This document shows positions 44,551 to 53,242 of a stretch of 64,000 nt of DNA, piece by piece. Within the stretch, counting starts at the first letter, position 1, and each line of letters opens with the position of its first letter. The translations under genes and the position numbers were made by a program. The DNA lies in NCBI RefSeq assembly GCF_003390845.1, contig NZ_QMEK01000005.1, forward strand, positions 186,001 to 250,000, read 5' to 3'. Under the pieces are notes generated by a model that did no database searches, was not told where the DNA came from, and worked only from the letters and a program-made list of their open reading frames with translations. The DNA is from Tropicimonas sp. IMCC34043. Its GTDB lineage: Bacteria; Pseudomonadota; Alphaproteobacteria; Rhodobacterales; Rhodobacteraceae.

Positions 44551-45480
44551 TCAGCCCGAGCCTGCGTTCTCCATGAAAGCCTGAAGCTGCGGCACCATGA
44601 AATCCAGGAAGGCCCGGACCCGATGTGGCATGCGGGCCCCGCCGAGGAACAGCGCGTGGACATCCTCGGTGTCGCCTTCCACAGCCTCGCTCAGAACCTC
44701 GACCAGCCGGCCCGCCTGCAGGTCCTCGCGGATGTGGAACTCGCCGATGCGTGCCAGCCCCGCGCCGGCCAGCGCCATGCGCCGCACGGTCTCGCCATTG
44801 TTGGCCAGAAGCGGGCCGGCGGCGGCGCGGTCCAGCATCCGTCCGTTGTCGCGCAGCGGCCAGAGCGGCGTCGAGCGGCGGAAGTTGAGGCCAAGGCAGG
44901 CGTGGCCGGCGAGATCGCCAAGCGTGACCGGCGTTCCATTCCGCTGCAGGTACTCGGGCGAGGCGACGATCTTGCGTGGCGCCGTGCCGATCTTGCGGGC
45001 GGTCAGGCTGGAACTCGCCAGCGCCCCCACACGGAACGCGACATCGGTGCGGTCGAGGTAGAGATCGACCACCTCGTCCGAGATCGACAGGTCGACGACG
45101 ATGCTCGGGAACTCCCGCCAGAAGGCGGGAAGCAGCGGTTCGACCGCGACCATGCCGAAGCCGACCGAGGCCGTGACCCGCACCGTGCCGGTGATGCTGG
45201 CCGCGCCGCGCGACAGATCGCGCTCGACCGCGTCGAGATCGGCCAGCAGCGCCTGACTGCGGTCGTAATAGATCCGCCCTTCCTCGGTCAGCGACAGCCG
45301 CCGGGTCGAACGTTCGAGCAGCCGCACGCCGAGCCGCGCCTCGATCCGCCCGATCAGTTTCGAGACGGTCGAGGGCGTCATCAGCATCTGCCGCGCGGCT
45401 TCCGAGAAACTGCCCGAGTCCACCACGCGCAGGAAGACCTGCATTTCGCCCGCCCGGTTGTCCATGTCGCGCTGTACCAT
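44551..45480 (-). CDS. LysR-family transcriptional regulator
   Basis: A 309-residue LysR-type regulator. The winged helix-turn-helix contains FLRVVDSGSFSEAARQMLM with TPSTVSKLIGRIEARLGVRL at residues 16-54; the effector domain starts ITGTVRVTASVGFGMVAVEP and runs to the end. It faces an MFS transporter gene across a 261-base gap that carries CTGGCG-N6-CGCCAG, a candidate site. Such divergent LysR-MFS pairs usually regulate the exporter. The effector is unknown. Confidence 0.9.
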   Translation of the reverse strand: MVQRDMDNRAGEMQVFLRVVDSGSFSEAARQMLMTPSTVSKLIGRIEARLGVRLLERSTRRLSLTEEGRIYYDRSQALLADLDAVERDLSRGAASITGTVRVTASVGFGMVAVEPLLPAFWREFPSIVVDLSISDEVVDLYLDRTDVAFRVGALASSSLTARKIGTAPRKIVASPEYLQRNGTPVTLGDLAGHACLGLNFRRSTPLWPLRDNGRMLDRAAAGPLLANNGETVRRMALAGAGLARIGEFHIREDLQAGRLVEVLSEAVEGDTEDVHALFLGGARMPHRVRAFLDFMVPQLQAFMENAGSG

Positions 45481-45508
45481 GAATTGAATTCACAGATGAA
45501 GTGCCTTT

Positions 45509-45526
45509 CTGGCGGATTATCGCCAG
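45509..45526. promoter_or_regulatory. Candidate LysR operator
   Basis: CTGGCG-GATTAT-CGCCAG is a perfect inverted repeat, 28 bases from the LysR start and about 216 from the MFS start. It is the main dyad in the divergent promoter region, as expected for a LysR regulator that controls its own gene and its neighbour. Confidence 0.45.
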
Positions 45527-45616
45527 TTGGAGCAGCGTCTATTCAGCAGGTCAGGAAACCGGGTCGCGCACCCCACCAGAACACGTGCGCGGCATTGCCA
45601 CGACAGGAGACACCAC

Positions 45617-45718
45617 ATGCACCACGTGATCGTTCACGCGGCCGAGATCCCAATGCCTGCCCGCTCTGACAGCCGCCGCGTCAGCCCCGAAGATCTTGCG
45701 CCGGACCGGGCGTCGTGA
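45617..45718 (+). CDS. Possible small upstream ORF (33 residues)
   Basis: A short frame starting MHHVIVHAAEIPMPARSDSR ends 23 bases before the MFS start. Its ATG has a strong ribosome-binding site (AGGAG, 7-base spacing), better than many genes here. It has no recognisable domain. It could be a translated leader for the transporter, a small protein, or the remains of a lost gene. Confidence 0.35.
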   Translation: MHHVIVHAAEIPMPARSDSRRVSPEDLAPDRAS

Positions 45719-45741
45719 CCGGTCTGCGAAAGGACACAGCC

Positions 45742-46920
45742 ATGAACCGTCCCAGCCTCAACTGGCCATTGCTGGCCCTCGCCGTGGGCGCCTTCGGGAT
45801 CGGCGTGACCGAGTTCTCACCCATGGGCATGCTGCCCGTCATCGCCGAGGGCGTTGGCGTGTCGATCCCCACTGCCGGGCTGTTGGTCAGTGCCTATGCG
45901 CTTGGCGTGATGATTGGCGCGCCGGTGATGACGCTGCTGCTCGCGCGCTTCGGCAAACGCACGGCACTGATGATGCTGATGGCGATCTTCACGCTTGGCA
46001 ACGTGATGTCCGCGCTGTCGCCGGACTATTGGACGCTTCTTGCCTCGCGCGTCGTTACCAGCCTGAACCATGGCGCTTTCTTCGGGCTCGGCGCGGTCGT
46101 CGCGGCAAGCGTCGTTGCCCCCGAAAAGCGCGCCAGCGCCGTTGCGGCGATGTTCATGGGCCTGACCATCGCCAACGTCTTGGGCGTGCCGCTTGCCACC
46201 TGGGTCGGCCAGCAGGTCGGCTGGCGCACGGCCTTCGCGGGGACTGCGCTTCTTGGCCTTCTGACCATTGCGGCCCTTGCGCTGGCGTTGCCGCGCGGCG
46301 CCGCCGGTCAGGCCCCCGACGTGCGCCGCGAGCTGCGCGTGCTGACGCGGGCACCGGTGTTGATCGCGCTGTTGACCACGGTCATGGGCTCCAGCGCAAT
46401 GTTCGTGCTCTACACCTACGTGGCCCCGATCCTCGAGACGCTGACACATGCCTCGGGTGGGTTCATCACGGTGGCGCTGGTTGTCATCGGGCTTGGCTTT
46501 ACCTTCGGCAACTGGCTCGGGGGGCGGGTCGCCGACTGGTCGCTCGACGGGGCCACGACGATCTTCCTCGGAGCGATGAGCGCGATCATGCTGGTATCGC
46601 CGGTCCTGCTGCGCACCCCTGTCGGCGCGCTGCCGACGCTGTTTCTCTGGGGGGCTGCCGCCTTTGCCATCGTGCCGCCGGTGCAGATGCGCGTGATGCG
46701 GGCGGCCGAGGACGCGCCGGGCCTTGCCTCGTCGATCAACATCGGGGCGTTCAACCTCGGCAATGCGATCGGCGCGGCGCTCGGTGGCGCGGTGATCAGC
46801 GCGGGCCTCGGCTATGCCATGGTGCCGGTGGCCGGGGCGTTGACGGCCGCGGCCGGGCTGTCGCTGGTCTGGCTTGGCCGGCGGAACAATGTCGACCGAA
46901 CCGCGATCTGCGACGTCTGA
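45742..46920 (+). CDS. MFS transporter (DHA1, sugar/drug efflux type)
   Basis: A 392-residue major-facilitator protein with 12 predicted membrane segments. The signature GKRTALMMLMAIFTLGN follows segment 2, and SRVVTSLNHGAFFGLGAVVA and PLATWVGQQVGWRTAFAG resemble the AraJ/SotB/YdhP-like DHA1 group of efflux pumps. I chose the ATG at 45742 because AAAGGACAC precedes it; a GTG 27 bases earlier is possible. It is divergent from a LysR regulator and is probably induced by that protein's effector. The exported compound is not known. Confidence 0.9.
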   Translation: MNRPSLNWPLLALAVGAFGIGVTEFSPMGMLPVIAEGVGVSIPTAGLLVSAYALGVMIGAPVMTLLLARFGKRTALMMLMAIFTLGNVMSALSPDYWTLLASRVVTSLNHGAFFGLGAVVAASVVAPEKRASAVAAMFMGLTIANVLGVPLATWVGQQVGWRTAFAGTALLGLLTIAALALALPRGAAGQAPDVRRELRVLTRAPVLIALLTTVMGSSAMFVLYTYVAPILETLTHASGGFITVALVVIGLGFTFGNWLGGRVADWSLDGATTIFLGAMSAIMLVSPVLLRTPVGALPTLFLWGAAAFAIVPPVQMRVMRAAEDAPGLASSINIGAFNLGNAIGAALGGAVISAGLGYAMVPVAGALTAAAGLSLVWLGRRNNVDRTAICDV

Positions 46921-46929
46921 CGCGACGCG

Positions 46930-46956
46930 GCATGCCGGCTGAACCGGCCGGCATGC
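46930..46956 (+). terminator. Terminator-like stem-loop after the MFS gene
   Basis: GCATGCCGG and CCGGCATGC form a perfect 9-bp stem with a 9-base loop, ten bases after the stop codon. It has no T-run. Confidence 0.5.
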
Positions 46957-47166
46957 CCACCAAGGCAGCGCACCTTGTGGCGCAAGGGATGCGCGTCCGC
47001 CGCGGCGACGGTGACGACCCCAAAGGGTTGAACGCGGCCGTCCGGTGAAAAACCTGCTGACAAATGCGGCGTTCCGCGCGTATGACGAATGGCCCTGTCG
47101 GGCCACGCAGCCCGGGATCGGGCGAGTCGCCCGGCGGGGGTGGACGCAACGGGAGGAGGCGCCAAG

Positions 47167-47853
47167 ATGCCCGACTTCGATCTGGTGATCTTCGACTGCG
47201 ACGGCGTGCTGATCGACAGCGAAGTGATCTCGGCCCGGATGCTGGTGGCAGAGCTTGCCGCCTTGGGCGTTGCGGTCGATCTTCCCTATGTCGCCCGCCA
47301 TTTCCTTGGTCGCAGCTATCCGGTGGTTCTGGCCCAGATCCGCCAGGAGTTCGGCCTCGATCTGCCGCCAGAGTTCGAGGACGACTATCGCCGCCGGCTG
47401 CTTGCCGCCTTCGATGGCGAACTTCGGGCGATGCCCGGCGTGCGCGAGGCGATCGAACGCCTGAGGCGCCCCTATTGCCTCGCGACCAGTTCCAGCCCGA
47501 CGCGGGTCAACCGCTCGCTCGACATCGTCGGGCTGAGCGGGTTGTTTCAGGGCCGGATCTTCACCGCCTCCGAAGTTGCGCGCGGCAAACCGGCGCCGGA
47601 TCTGTTTTTGCATGTCGCCGCGCGCATGGGGGCCGCCCCGGATCGCTGCCTGGTGATCGAGGACAGTCTCAACGGGGTCCGGGCGGGTCTCGCCGCCGGC
47701 ATGACCGTCTGGCAGTTCACCGGCGGCAGCCACATGCAGGGTCTCGCGCAGGTGATGGATGCAAATGTCGAGCCTCATCGCAGGTTTGCATCTTTCGATG
47801 ACTTCAGTAATCCTGTACCGACCCTCGAACGAGGCGAGGCACCCCATGAATGA
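47167..47853 (+). CDS. HAD-superfamily sugar-phosphate phosphatase-like protein
   Basis: A 228-residue HAD hydrolase. Motif I is IFDCDGVLIDSE with nucleophile Asp10 and acid Asp12; motif II is LATSSSPTRVNRS; motif III and IV are GKPAPDLFL and CLVIEDSLNGVRAG. It resembles the beta-phosphoglucomutase/sugar phosphatase branch. I recall a HAD gene beside the polyol operon of Rhodobacter sphaeroides, so it may remove dead-end sugar phosphates such as fructose or sorbitol phosphates. GGGAGGAGGCG precedes the ATG. It overlaps the regulator start by eight bases. Confidence 0.9.
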   Translation: MPDFDLVIFDCDGVLIDSEVISARMLVAELAALGVAVDLPYVARHFLGRSYPVVLAQIRQEFGLDLPPEFEDDYRRRLLAAFDGELRAMPGVREAIERLRRPYCLATSSSPTRVNRSLDIVGLSGLFQGRIFTASEVARGKPAPDLFLHVAARMGAAPDRCLVIEDSLNGVRAGLAAGMTVWQFTGGSHMQGLAQVMDANVEPHRRFASFDDFSNPVPTLERGEAPHE

Positions 47854-48811
47854 TCCCAGCTTTCCCGAGGCCGAAATCGCCCCACTGGACGAAGCGGCCC
47901 GGGCCGGCTGGCTGTATTATGTCGGCGGCAAGACCCAGGACCAGATTGCGCGCCAGCTCGGGATTTCGCGCCAACGCGCCCAACGGCTGGTGGCGCGTGC
48001 GGTCGCCGAGGGGCTGATCCATTTCCGGCTCGATCACCGCATTGCCCGCTGTCTGGAGCTTGAGGCAGACCTTCGCCGCCTCCGCGGGCTGCGGATCTGC
48101 CGGGTGGCGCCAAGCCTCGGGGCGGGCTCGGAGCCGGTGCGGTCGATTGCGCCTGTGGCCGCGGCCGAGATGGAGCGCATCCTCGACGTGCCCGATCCGC
48201 TTGTGGTGGCCGTCGGCACCGGACGGGCGCTGCGCGCCGCGGTCGAACAGATCCACACCTTCAAATGTCCGCAACACCGCCTTGTTTCGCTCAACGGCAA
48301 TATCTCGCCCGACGGATCGGCCTCGCATTACGACGTGCTGATGCGGCTCGCCGACCGGGTATCGGCCGACCAGTATCCGATGCCCCTGCCCGTCGTCGCA
48401 TCGAGCCTCGAGGAACGCGAGCTGTTTCATTCGTTGACGCCGGTGCGGCGCAATGTGGCGCTGGCGCGGCAGGCGCTGATCACCTTCGTCGGCGTCGGCC
48501 ACGCCTCGGATACCGCGCCGATGCTGCGCGACGGCTTTCTCAGTGAACCCGAGTTCCGCGAGATCCAGGCCGCCGGCGCCGTGGGCGAGATCGTCGGGTG
48601 GTTCTATGACGAGTCGGGCCAGTATCTCGATGCCGAACCGAACCGGCGGGTGGCGGGCGTTCGCGTCGAACCGCCGGGCGACAGCGACAAGCTGGTGATC
48701 GGGGTCGCCGCCGGCGTTGAAAAGATCGCGGCCCTGCGCGGCGCGATTTCCGGGCGGATTATCAACGGATTGATTACCGACGAGGATACGGCCGCCGCTT
48801 TGCTGGCCTGA
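47846..48811 (+). CDS. smoC: SorC-family regulator of the polyol operon (SmoC-like)
   Basis: A 321-residue SorC-type regulator with helix-turn-helix KTQDQIARQLGISRQRAQRL near residues 28-47, then a sugar-sensing domain that ends GAISGRIINGLITDEDTAAALLA, the family signature. It overlaps the HAD gene end by eight bases and is 112 bases before smoE. A 14-bp perfect palindrome (TGAGCATATGCTCA) next to the smoE promoter is a likely binding site. By analogy to the Rhodobacter polyol operon it probably activates or represses sorbitol/mannitol uptake in response to a polyol. Confidence 0.87.
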   Translation: MNDPSFPEAEIAPLDEAARAGWLYYVGGKTQDQIARQLGISRQRAQRLVARAVAEGLIHFRLDHRIARCLELEADLRRLRGLRICRVAPSLGAGSEPVRSIAPVAAAEMERILDVPDPLVVAVGTGRALRAAVEQIHTFKCPQHRLVSLNGNISPDGSASHYDVLMRLADRVSADQYPMPLPVVASSLEERELFHSLTPVRRNVALARQALITFVGVGHASDTAPMLRDGFLSEPEFREIQAAGAVGEIVGWFYDESGQYLDAEPNRRVAGVRVEPPGDSDKLVIGVAAGVEKIAALRGAISGRIINGLITDEDTAAALLA

Positions 48812-48923
48812 GCGTTCCGCACAAATATGTGGCGTCGCAAGAATATCCTTGACAAAAGTCTGTCCGAGGGTGAGCATCGGCCCATGTCATGAGCATATGC
48901 TCAGGCTTCTTGGGAGGAAGACC
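48812..48923 (+). promoter_or_regulatory. smoE promoter with palindromic operator
   Basis: TTGACA (48849-48854) and GAGCAT (48872-48877), 17 bases apart, form a likely promoter. The perfect palindrome TGAGCATATGCTCA (48890-48903) lies just downstream, and a half-site TGAGCAT (48871-48877) overlaps the -10, so the two half-sites are 19 bases apart. Another dyad CACA-AATA-TGTG is at 48820-48831. These fit control by the SorC-type regulator encoded immediately upstream. Confidence 0.6.
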
Positions 48924-50243
48924 ATGAAATTGACAAACGCACAGGCGCTGCTCGGCGCATGTGCGGTGGCGGCGTTGTCCACGGCTGCCACTGCCGAAAC
49001 CATCACCATCGCGACAGTGAACAACGGCGACATGATCCGGATGCAGGGTCTGGCCGACGACTTCAAGGCCAAGAACCCGGATATCGATCTGGAGTGGGTG
49101 ACGCTTGAAGAAAACATTCTCCGCCAACGCGTTACCACCGACATCGCCACCAAGGGCGGCCAGTACGACGTCATGACGATTGGCAACTACGAAGTGCCGA
49201 TCTGGGGCAAGCAGGGCTGGCTGATGCCGCTCGACGACATGCCCGAAGGCTATGACGTGGGCGATCTGCTGCCCGCGATCGCCGGCGGCCTCTCGGTCGA
49301 TGGCAAGCTTTATGCCGCGCCGTTCTATGGCGAATCCGCCATGGTGATGTACCGCACCGACCTGGCCGAAAAGGCCGGCGTGACGATCCCCGACAAGCCG
49401 AACTGGGATCAGATCAAGGAAGCCGCCGCGGCGATGACCGACAAGGACAACGGCATCTACGGCATCTGCCTGCGCGGCAAGGCCGGCTGGGGCGAGAACA
49501 TGGCGTTCATCACCTCGATGGCCAACTCCGAAGGCGCGCGCTGGTTCGACATGGACTGGAATCCCCAGTTCGACAGCCCGGAATGGAAGGCGACGCTCGA
49601 CGGCTACCTCGACATGATGACCAACTATGGTCCTCCGGGTTCCTCGTCGAACGGCTTCAACGAGAACCTCGCGCTGTTCCAGCAGGGCAAGTGCGGAATG
49701 TGGATCGACGCGACCGTCGCCGCCTCCTTCGTGACCGACCCCGAGGATTCGACCGTGGCCGACAAGGTCGGCTATGCCCAGTTCCCGAACAAGGCGGGCA
49801 TGGAAGGCACCGGCCATTGGCTGTGGTCGTGGAACCTGGCCGTTCCGGCCGGCAGTACCAAGGAAGACGCCGCGAAGAAGTTCATCGCCTGGGCGACCTC
49901 CAAGGACTACACCAACCTCGTCGCGGCGCAGGACGGCTGGCGCGCGGCCCCTCCGGGCACCCGTACGTCGCTGTATGAAAACGCCGATTATCAGGCAGCC
50001 GCCCCCTTTGCGGCAATGACCCTGGCGGCGATCAATGGCGTCGACACAGCGCATCCGACGGTTCAGGAAGTGCCCTACACCGGCTCGCAATTCGTCGCGA
50101 TCCCGGAATTCCAGGGTATCGGCACGGCTGTTGGCCAGCAGTTCTCGGCAGCCCTCGCGGGTCAGGCCACGGCCGACCAGGCGCTGCAGAGCGCGCAGGC
50201 GCTGACGACGCGCGAGATGAAGAAAGCCGGCTACATCAAGTGA
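48924..50243 (+). CDS. smoE: Sorbitol/mannitol-binding periplasmic protein SmoE
   Basis: A 439-residue extracellular binding protein of the maltose/polyol (family 1) type. The Sec signal ends about residue 24 (ATAA). The mature part has TIATVNNGDMIRMQGLADDF, the block YDVMTIGNYEVPIWGKQGWL, PFYGESAMVMYRTDLAEKAG and NENLALFQQGKCGMWIDATV, which are strongly like SmoE/MtlE proteins. It captures D-sorbitol, D-mannitol or arabitol for the SmoFGK transporter. GGGAGGAAGACC precedes the ATG. A 10-bp stem-loop follows the gene. Confidence 0.92.
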   Translation: MKLTNAQALLGACAVAALSTAATAETITIATVNNGDMIRMQGLADDFKAKNPDIDLEWVTLEENILRQRVTTDIATKGGQYDVMTIGNYEVPIWGKQGWLMPLDDMPEGYDVGDLLPAIAGGLSVDGKLYAAPFYGESAMVMYRTDLAEKAGVTIPDKPNWDQIKEAAAAMTDKDNGIYGICLRGKAGWGENMAFITSMANSEGARWFDMDWNPQFDSPEWKATLDGYLDMMTNYGPPGSSSNGFNENLALFQQGKCGMWIDATVAASFVTDPEDSTVADKVGYAQFPNKAGMEGTGHWLWSWNLAVPAGSTKEDAAKKFIAWATSKDYTNLVAAQDGWRAAPPGTRTSLYENADYQAAAPFAAMTLAAINGVDTAHPTVQEVPYTGSQFVAIPEFQGIGTAVGQQFSAALAGQATADQALQSAQALTTREMKKAGYIK

Positions 50244-50283
50244 GCTAGGCCTCACGCGATCCGACCTGCTTTCTTCCCTCCCC

Positions 50284-50309
50284 GGGCCGACGCGTTCTTG
50301 CGTCGGCCC
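50284..50309 (+). terminator. Intercistronic stem-loop between smoE and smoF
   Basis: GGGCCGACGC and GCGTCGGCCC form a perfect 10-bp stem with a 6-base loop, 41 bases after the smoE stop. There is no T-run. It probably raises binding-protein mRNA over that of the membrane components. Confidence 0.6.
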
Positions 50310-50343
50310 GCCCTGCCTGCCACCCCTTGTCGAGGAGCCGGCC

Positions 50344-51216
50344 ATGGCCACCCAACATTCCCGTGCCGCTGCGCGCGCGATGCTCTCACCCTCGGTGCTT
50401 CTGCTGCTTGCCTGGATGATCATCCCGCTGTCGATGACGCTCTACTTCTCGTTCCTGCGCTTCAACCTGCTGATGCCCGGGATGGAAGAATGGGCCGGTT
50501 TCGACAATTACCGATATTTTCTGACCGACCCCGCCTTCTGGTACGCCATGCGCAACACGCTGGTTCTGGTTGGTGGCGTGCTGGTGATCACCATTGTCGG
50601 CGGCACCCTTCTTGGGCTGCTGCTCGACCAGGATTTCTTTGGCCAGGGCATTGTCCGGGTGCTGGTGATCGCACCGTTCTTCGTCATGCCCACCGTCTCG
50701 GCGCTGGTCTGGAAGAACATGTTCATGAACCCGGTCAACGGGTTGTTTGCCCATTTCGCCCAGGCGCTGGGGCTGCAACCTTTCGACTTTCTGGCCCAGG
50801 CGCCGCTGCTTTCGATCATCGTGATCGTGGCGTGGCAATGGTTGCCCTTCGCCACGCTGATCCTGCTGACCGCGCTGCAGTCGCTTGACAGCGAACAGCT
50901 TGAGGCCGCCGAGATGGACGGGGCAAGCCCGCTCAGCCGCTTCATCTATATCGTGGTGCCGCACCTGTCGCGCGCCATAACCGTGGTGATCCTGATCCAG
51001 ACAATCTTCCTGCTGTCGGTCTTTGCCGAGATCCTGGTCACGACCAACGGCGGTCCGGGCTATGCCTCGACCAACCTGACCTACCTCGTCTACGTCCAGT
51101 CGCTGCTGCAGTTCGACGTTGGCGGCGGATCGGCCGGGGGCGTCGTCGCCATCATCCTCGCCAATATCGTTGCGATCTTCCTGATGCGGATGATCGGCAA
51201 GAATCTGGAGTCCTGA
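50344..51216 (+). CDS. smoF: Polyol ABC transporter permease SmoF
   Basis: A 290-residue six-span permease of the MalF/SmoF group. The EAA loop is EQLEAAEMDGASPLSRFIYIVVPHL (coupling helix for the ATPase). The N-terminus holds LMPGMEEWAGFDNYRYFLTD, typical of this family. It forms the heterodimeric channel with SmoG, whose gene begins two bases later. It lies in the smoEFGK order seen in Rhodobacter. Confidence 0.92.
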   Translation: MATQHSRAAARAMLSPSVLLLLAWMIIPLSMTLYFSFLRFNLLMPGMEEWAGFDNYRYFLTDPAFWYAMRNTLVLVGGVLVITIVGGTLLGLLLDQDFFGQGIVRVLVIAPFFVMPTVSALVWKNMFMNPVNGLFAHFAQALGLQPFDFLAQAPLLSIIVIVAWQWLPFATLILLTALQSLDSEQLEAAEMDGASPLSRFIYIVVPHLSRAITVVILIQTIFLLSVFAEILVTTNGGPGYASTNLTYLVYVQSLLQFDVGGGSAGGVVAIILANIVAIFLMRMIGKNLES

Positions 51217-51217
51217 C

Positions 51218-52048
51218 ATGGCACGCAAGGTAACATCCCGCCGCATGGCGATCGTCACCGTCGTGGCTTGGGCGGTGGGTTTCGCGATCTTCTTCCCGAT
51301 CCTGTGGACGATCATCACGAGCTTCAAGACCGAGGCGGAAGCCATTGCTTCTCCGCCGAAATTCCTGAACTTCCACTGGACGCTCGAGAATTATATCACG
51401 GTGAACGAGCGGTCGAACTACTTCCGCCACTTCATGAACTCGGTGGTGATATCGGTCGGCTCGACGCTGCTTGCCCTGCTGATTGCGGTGCCGGCGGCCT
51501 GGTCCATGGCCTTCGTGCCCTCCAAGCGCACCAAGGACATCCTGATGTGGATGCTCTCGACCAAGATGCTGCCGCCCGTCGGCGTCCTGATCCCGATCTA
51601 CCTGATGTTCCGCAACCTCGGGCTTCTGGATACCCGCACCGGTCTGGTGATCGTGCTGACGCTGATCAACCTGCCGATCGTGATCTGGATGCTCTATACC
51701 TACTTCAAGGAGATCCCTGTCGATATCCTTGAAGCCGCACGGATGGACGGTGCGTCTCTGAAGTCCGAGATCATCTATGTCCTGACCCCGATGGCGGTGC
51801 CGGGCATTGCCTCGACACTGCTGCTGAACGTCATCCTCGCCTGGAACGAGGCTTTCTGGACGCTCAACCTGACGGCGGCCAAGGCCGCCCCGCTCACTGC
51901 CTTCATCGCCAGTTACTCCAGCCCCGAAGGGCTGTTCTATGCCAAGCTGTCGGCGGCCTCGACCATGGCCATTGCGCCGATCCTGATCATGGGCTGGTTC
52001 AGCCAGAAACAACTCGTCCGCGGCCTGACGTTCGGCGCCGTGAAATAG
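51218..52048 (+). CDS. smoG: Polyol ABC transporter permease SmoG
   Basis: A 276-residue six-span permease of the MalG/SmoG group, with EAA loop DILEAARMDGASLKSEIIYVLTPMA and the conserved start of the second half, VVISVGSTLLALLIAVPAAW. It pairs with SmoF in the membrane. It starts two bases after the smoF stop and ends 12 bases before smoK, so it is translationally close to both. Confidence 0.92.
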   Translation: MARKVTSRRMAIVTVVAWAVGFAIFFPILWTIITSFKTEAEAIASPPKFLNFHWTLENYITVNERSNYFRHFMNSVVISVGSTLLALLIAVPAAWSMAFVPSKRTKDILMWMLSTKMLPPVGVLIPIYLMFRNLGLLDTRTGLVIVLTLINLPIVIWMLYTYFKEIPVDILEAARMDGASLKSEIIYVLTPMAVPGIASTLLLNVILAWNEAFWTLNLTAAKAAPLTAFIASYSSPEGLFYAKLSAASTMAIAPILIMGWFSQKQLVRGLTFGAVK

Positions 52049-52060
52049 GGGGGGAGACCT

Positions 52061-53065
52061 ATGGGACAAATCACACTCAACAAGGTTCGCAAGGCATTCG
52101 GCGACGTGGAAGTCATTCCGCCGCTCGACCTGCGGATCGAAGACGGAGAGTTCGTGGTCTTCGTCGGGCCTTCGGGCTGCGGGAAATCCACGCTTTTGCG
52201 GCTGATCGCGGGGCTCGAGGATGTCTCGAGCGGCGCGATCGTGATCGATGGCAAGGACGCCACCGACGTGCCGCCCGCCAAGCGCGGGCTTGCCATGGTG
52301 TTCCAGTCCTATGCGCTTTATCCGCATATGTCGGTGCGCAAGAACATCGCCTTCCCGCTCAAGATGGCGGGGCTCAGCAAGTCCGAGATCGACAAGCGGG
52401 TCGACAATGCCGCGCGGGTTCTGAACCTTGCGGCCTATATCGAACGTAAGCCGGGCCAGCTTTCGGGCGGTCAGCGTCAGCGGGTGGCGATCGGGCGTGC
52501 CATCGTGCGCGAACCTTCGGCCTTCCTGTTCGATGAACCGCTGTCGAACCTCGATGCGGCGCTGCGGGTGAACATGCGGCTCGAAATCTCCGAACTGCAC
52601 AACACGCTCGCCACCACGATGGTCTATGTCACGCACGATCAGGTCGAGGCGATGACCATGGCCGACAAGATCGTGGTGCTGCAGGCCGGCCGGATCGAAC
52701 AGGTGGGATCGCCGCTGGATCTGTACCGGACCCCGTCGAACAAGTTCGTCGCAGGCTTCATCGGCAGCCCCAGGATGAACTTCATCGAAGGACCGGAAGC
52801 TGCAAAGTACAATGCCCATACCATCGGCATCCGCCCCGAACACCTCGATGTTTCCAACACCGAGGGTGCCTGGAAGGGGGTTGTGGGGGTCTCGGAACAT
52901 CTGGGTTCCGACACTTTCGCCCATGTGCTCGACACGGGTCTTTCCGAGGGCATGACCGTCCGTGCCAGCGGCGAGGTTGCGCTCAACCACGGCGATACGG
53001 TCTTCATGACGCCGCAGCCCGACAAGATCCATCGCTTCGACGAGCAGGGTCTGAGGCTGTCATGA
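52061..53065 (+). CDS. smoK: Polyol ABC transporter ATP-binding protein SmoK
   Basis: A 334-residue ATPase of the MalK/UgpC type. Walker [10 protein letters not shown] is at residues 36-44; the Q-loop is [14 protein letters not shown]; signature [20 protein letters not shown]; Walker [17 protein letters not shown]-loop VTHD. The C-terminal regulatory OB-like domain includes [10 protein letters not shown]. It drives uptake through SmoFG. Its stop codon overlaps the ATG of a 31-residue open frame (53062-53157). Confidence 0.93.
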   Translation: MGQITLNKVRKAFGDVEVIPPLDLRIEDGEFVVFVGPSGCGKSTLLRLIAGLEDVSSGAIVIDGKDATDVPPAKRGLAMVFQSYALYPHMSVRKNIAFPLKMAGLSKSEIDKRVDNAARVLNLAAYIERKPGQLSGGQRQRVAIGRAIVREPSAFLFDEPLSNLDAALRVNMRLEISELHNTLATTMVYVTHDQVEAMTMADKIVVLQAGRIEQVGSPLDLYRTPSNKFVAGFIGSPRMNFIEGPEAAKYNAHTIGIRPEHLDVSNTEGAWKGVVGVSEHLGSDTFAHVLDTGLSEGMTVRASGEVALNHGDTVFMTPQPDKIHRFDEQGLRLS

Positions 53066-53157
53066 CAGGGGCCGAAGGCTCACCCGCGGCGCAGATCCGC
53101 GCCGCAGCCTTCGCCGCCCATTTCTGCAAGGTCGACGGCGGCCAGCGAATACGCTGA
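53062..53157 (+). pseudogene. Possible internal-deletion remnant of an SDR gene (smoS position)
   Basis: A 31-codon frame opens on the ATGA overlap with the smoK stop and ends ...FCKVDGGQRIR. The VDGG motif is the usual C-terminal end of SDR polyol dehydrogenases (compare NVDGG in the other two SDRs here). In Rhodobacter, as I recall, the sorbitol dehydrogenase gene smoS sits between smoK and mtlK. This frame could be the first and last codons of such a gene after an internal deletion. A chance match is possible, because only four residues are diagnostic. Confidence 0.3.
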
Positions 53158-53169
53158 GCCGCCGCCATC

Positions 53170-53190
53170 GGGGCGCGGCAAGCGCGCCCC
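53170..53190 (+). terminator. Stem-loop before mtlK
   Basis: GGGGCGCG and CGCGCCCC form a perfect 8-bp stem (5-base loop) 52 bases before mtlK. It may partially separate the importer transcript from the dehydrogenase transcript. Confidence 0.4.
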
Positions 53191-53242
53191 GGACGACACC
53201 CAGGGCGGCATCATCGACCGTCCGATCCGAACGGAGGCCAAG

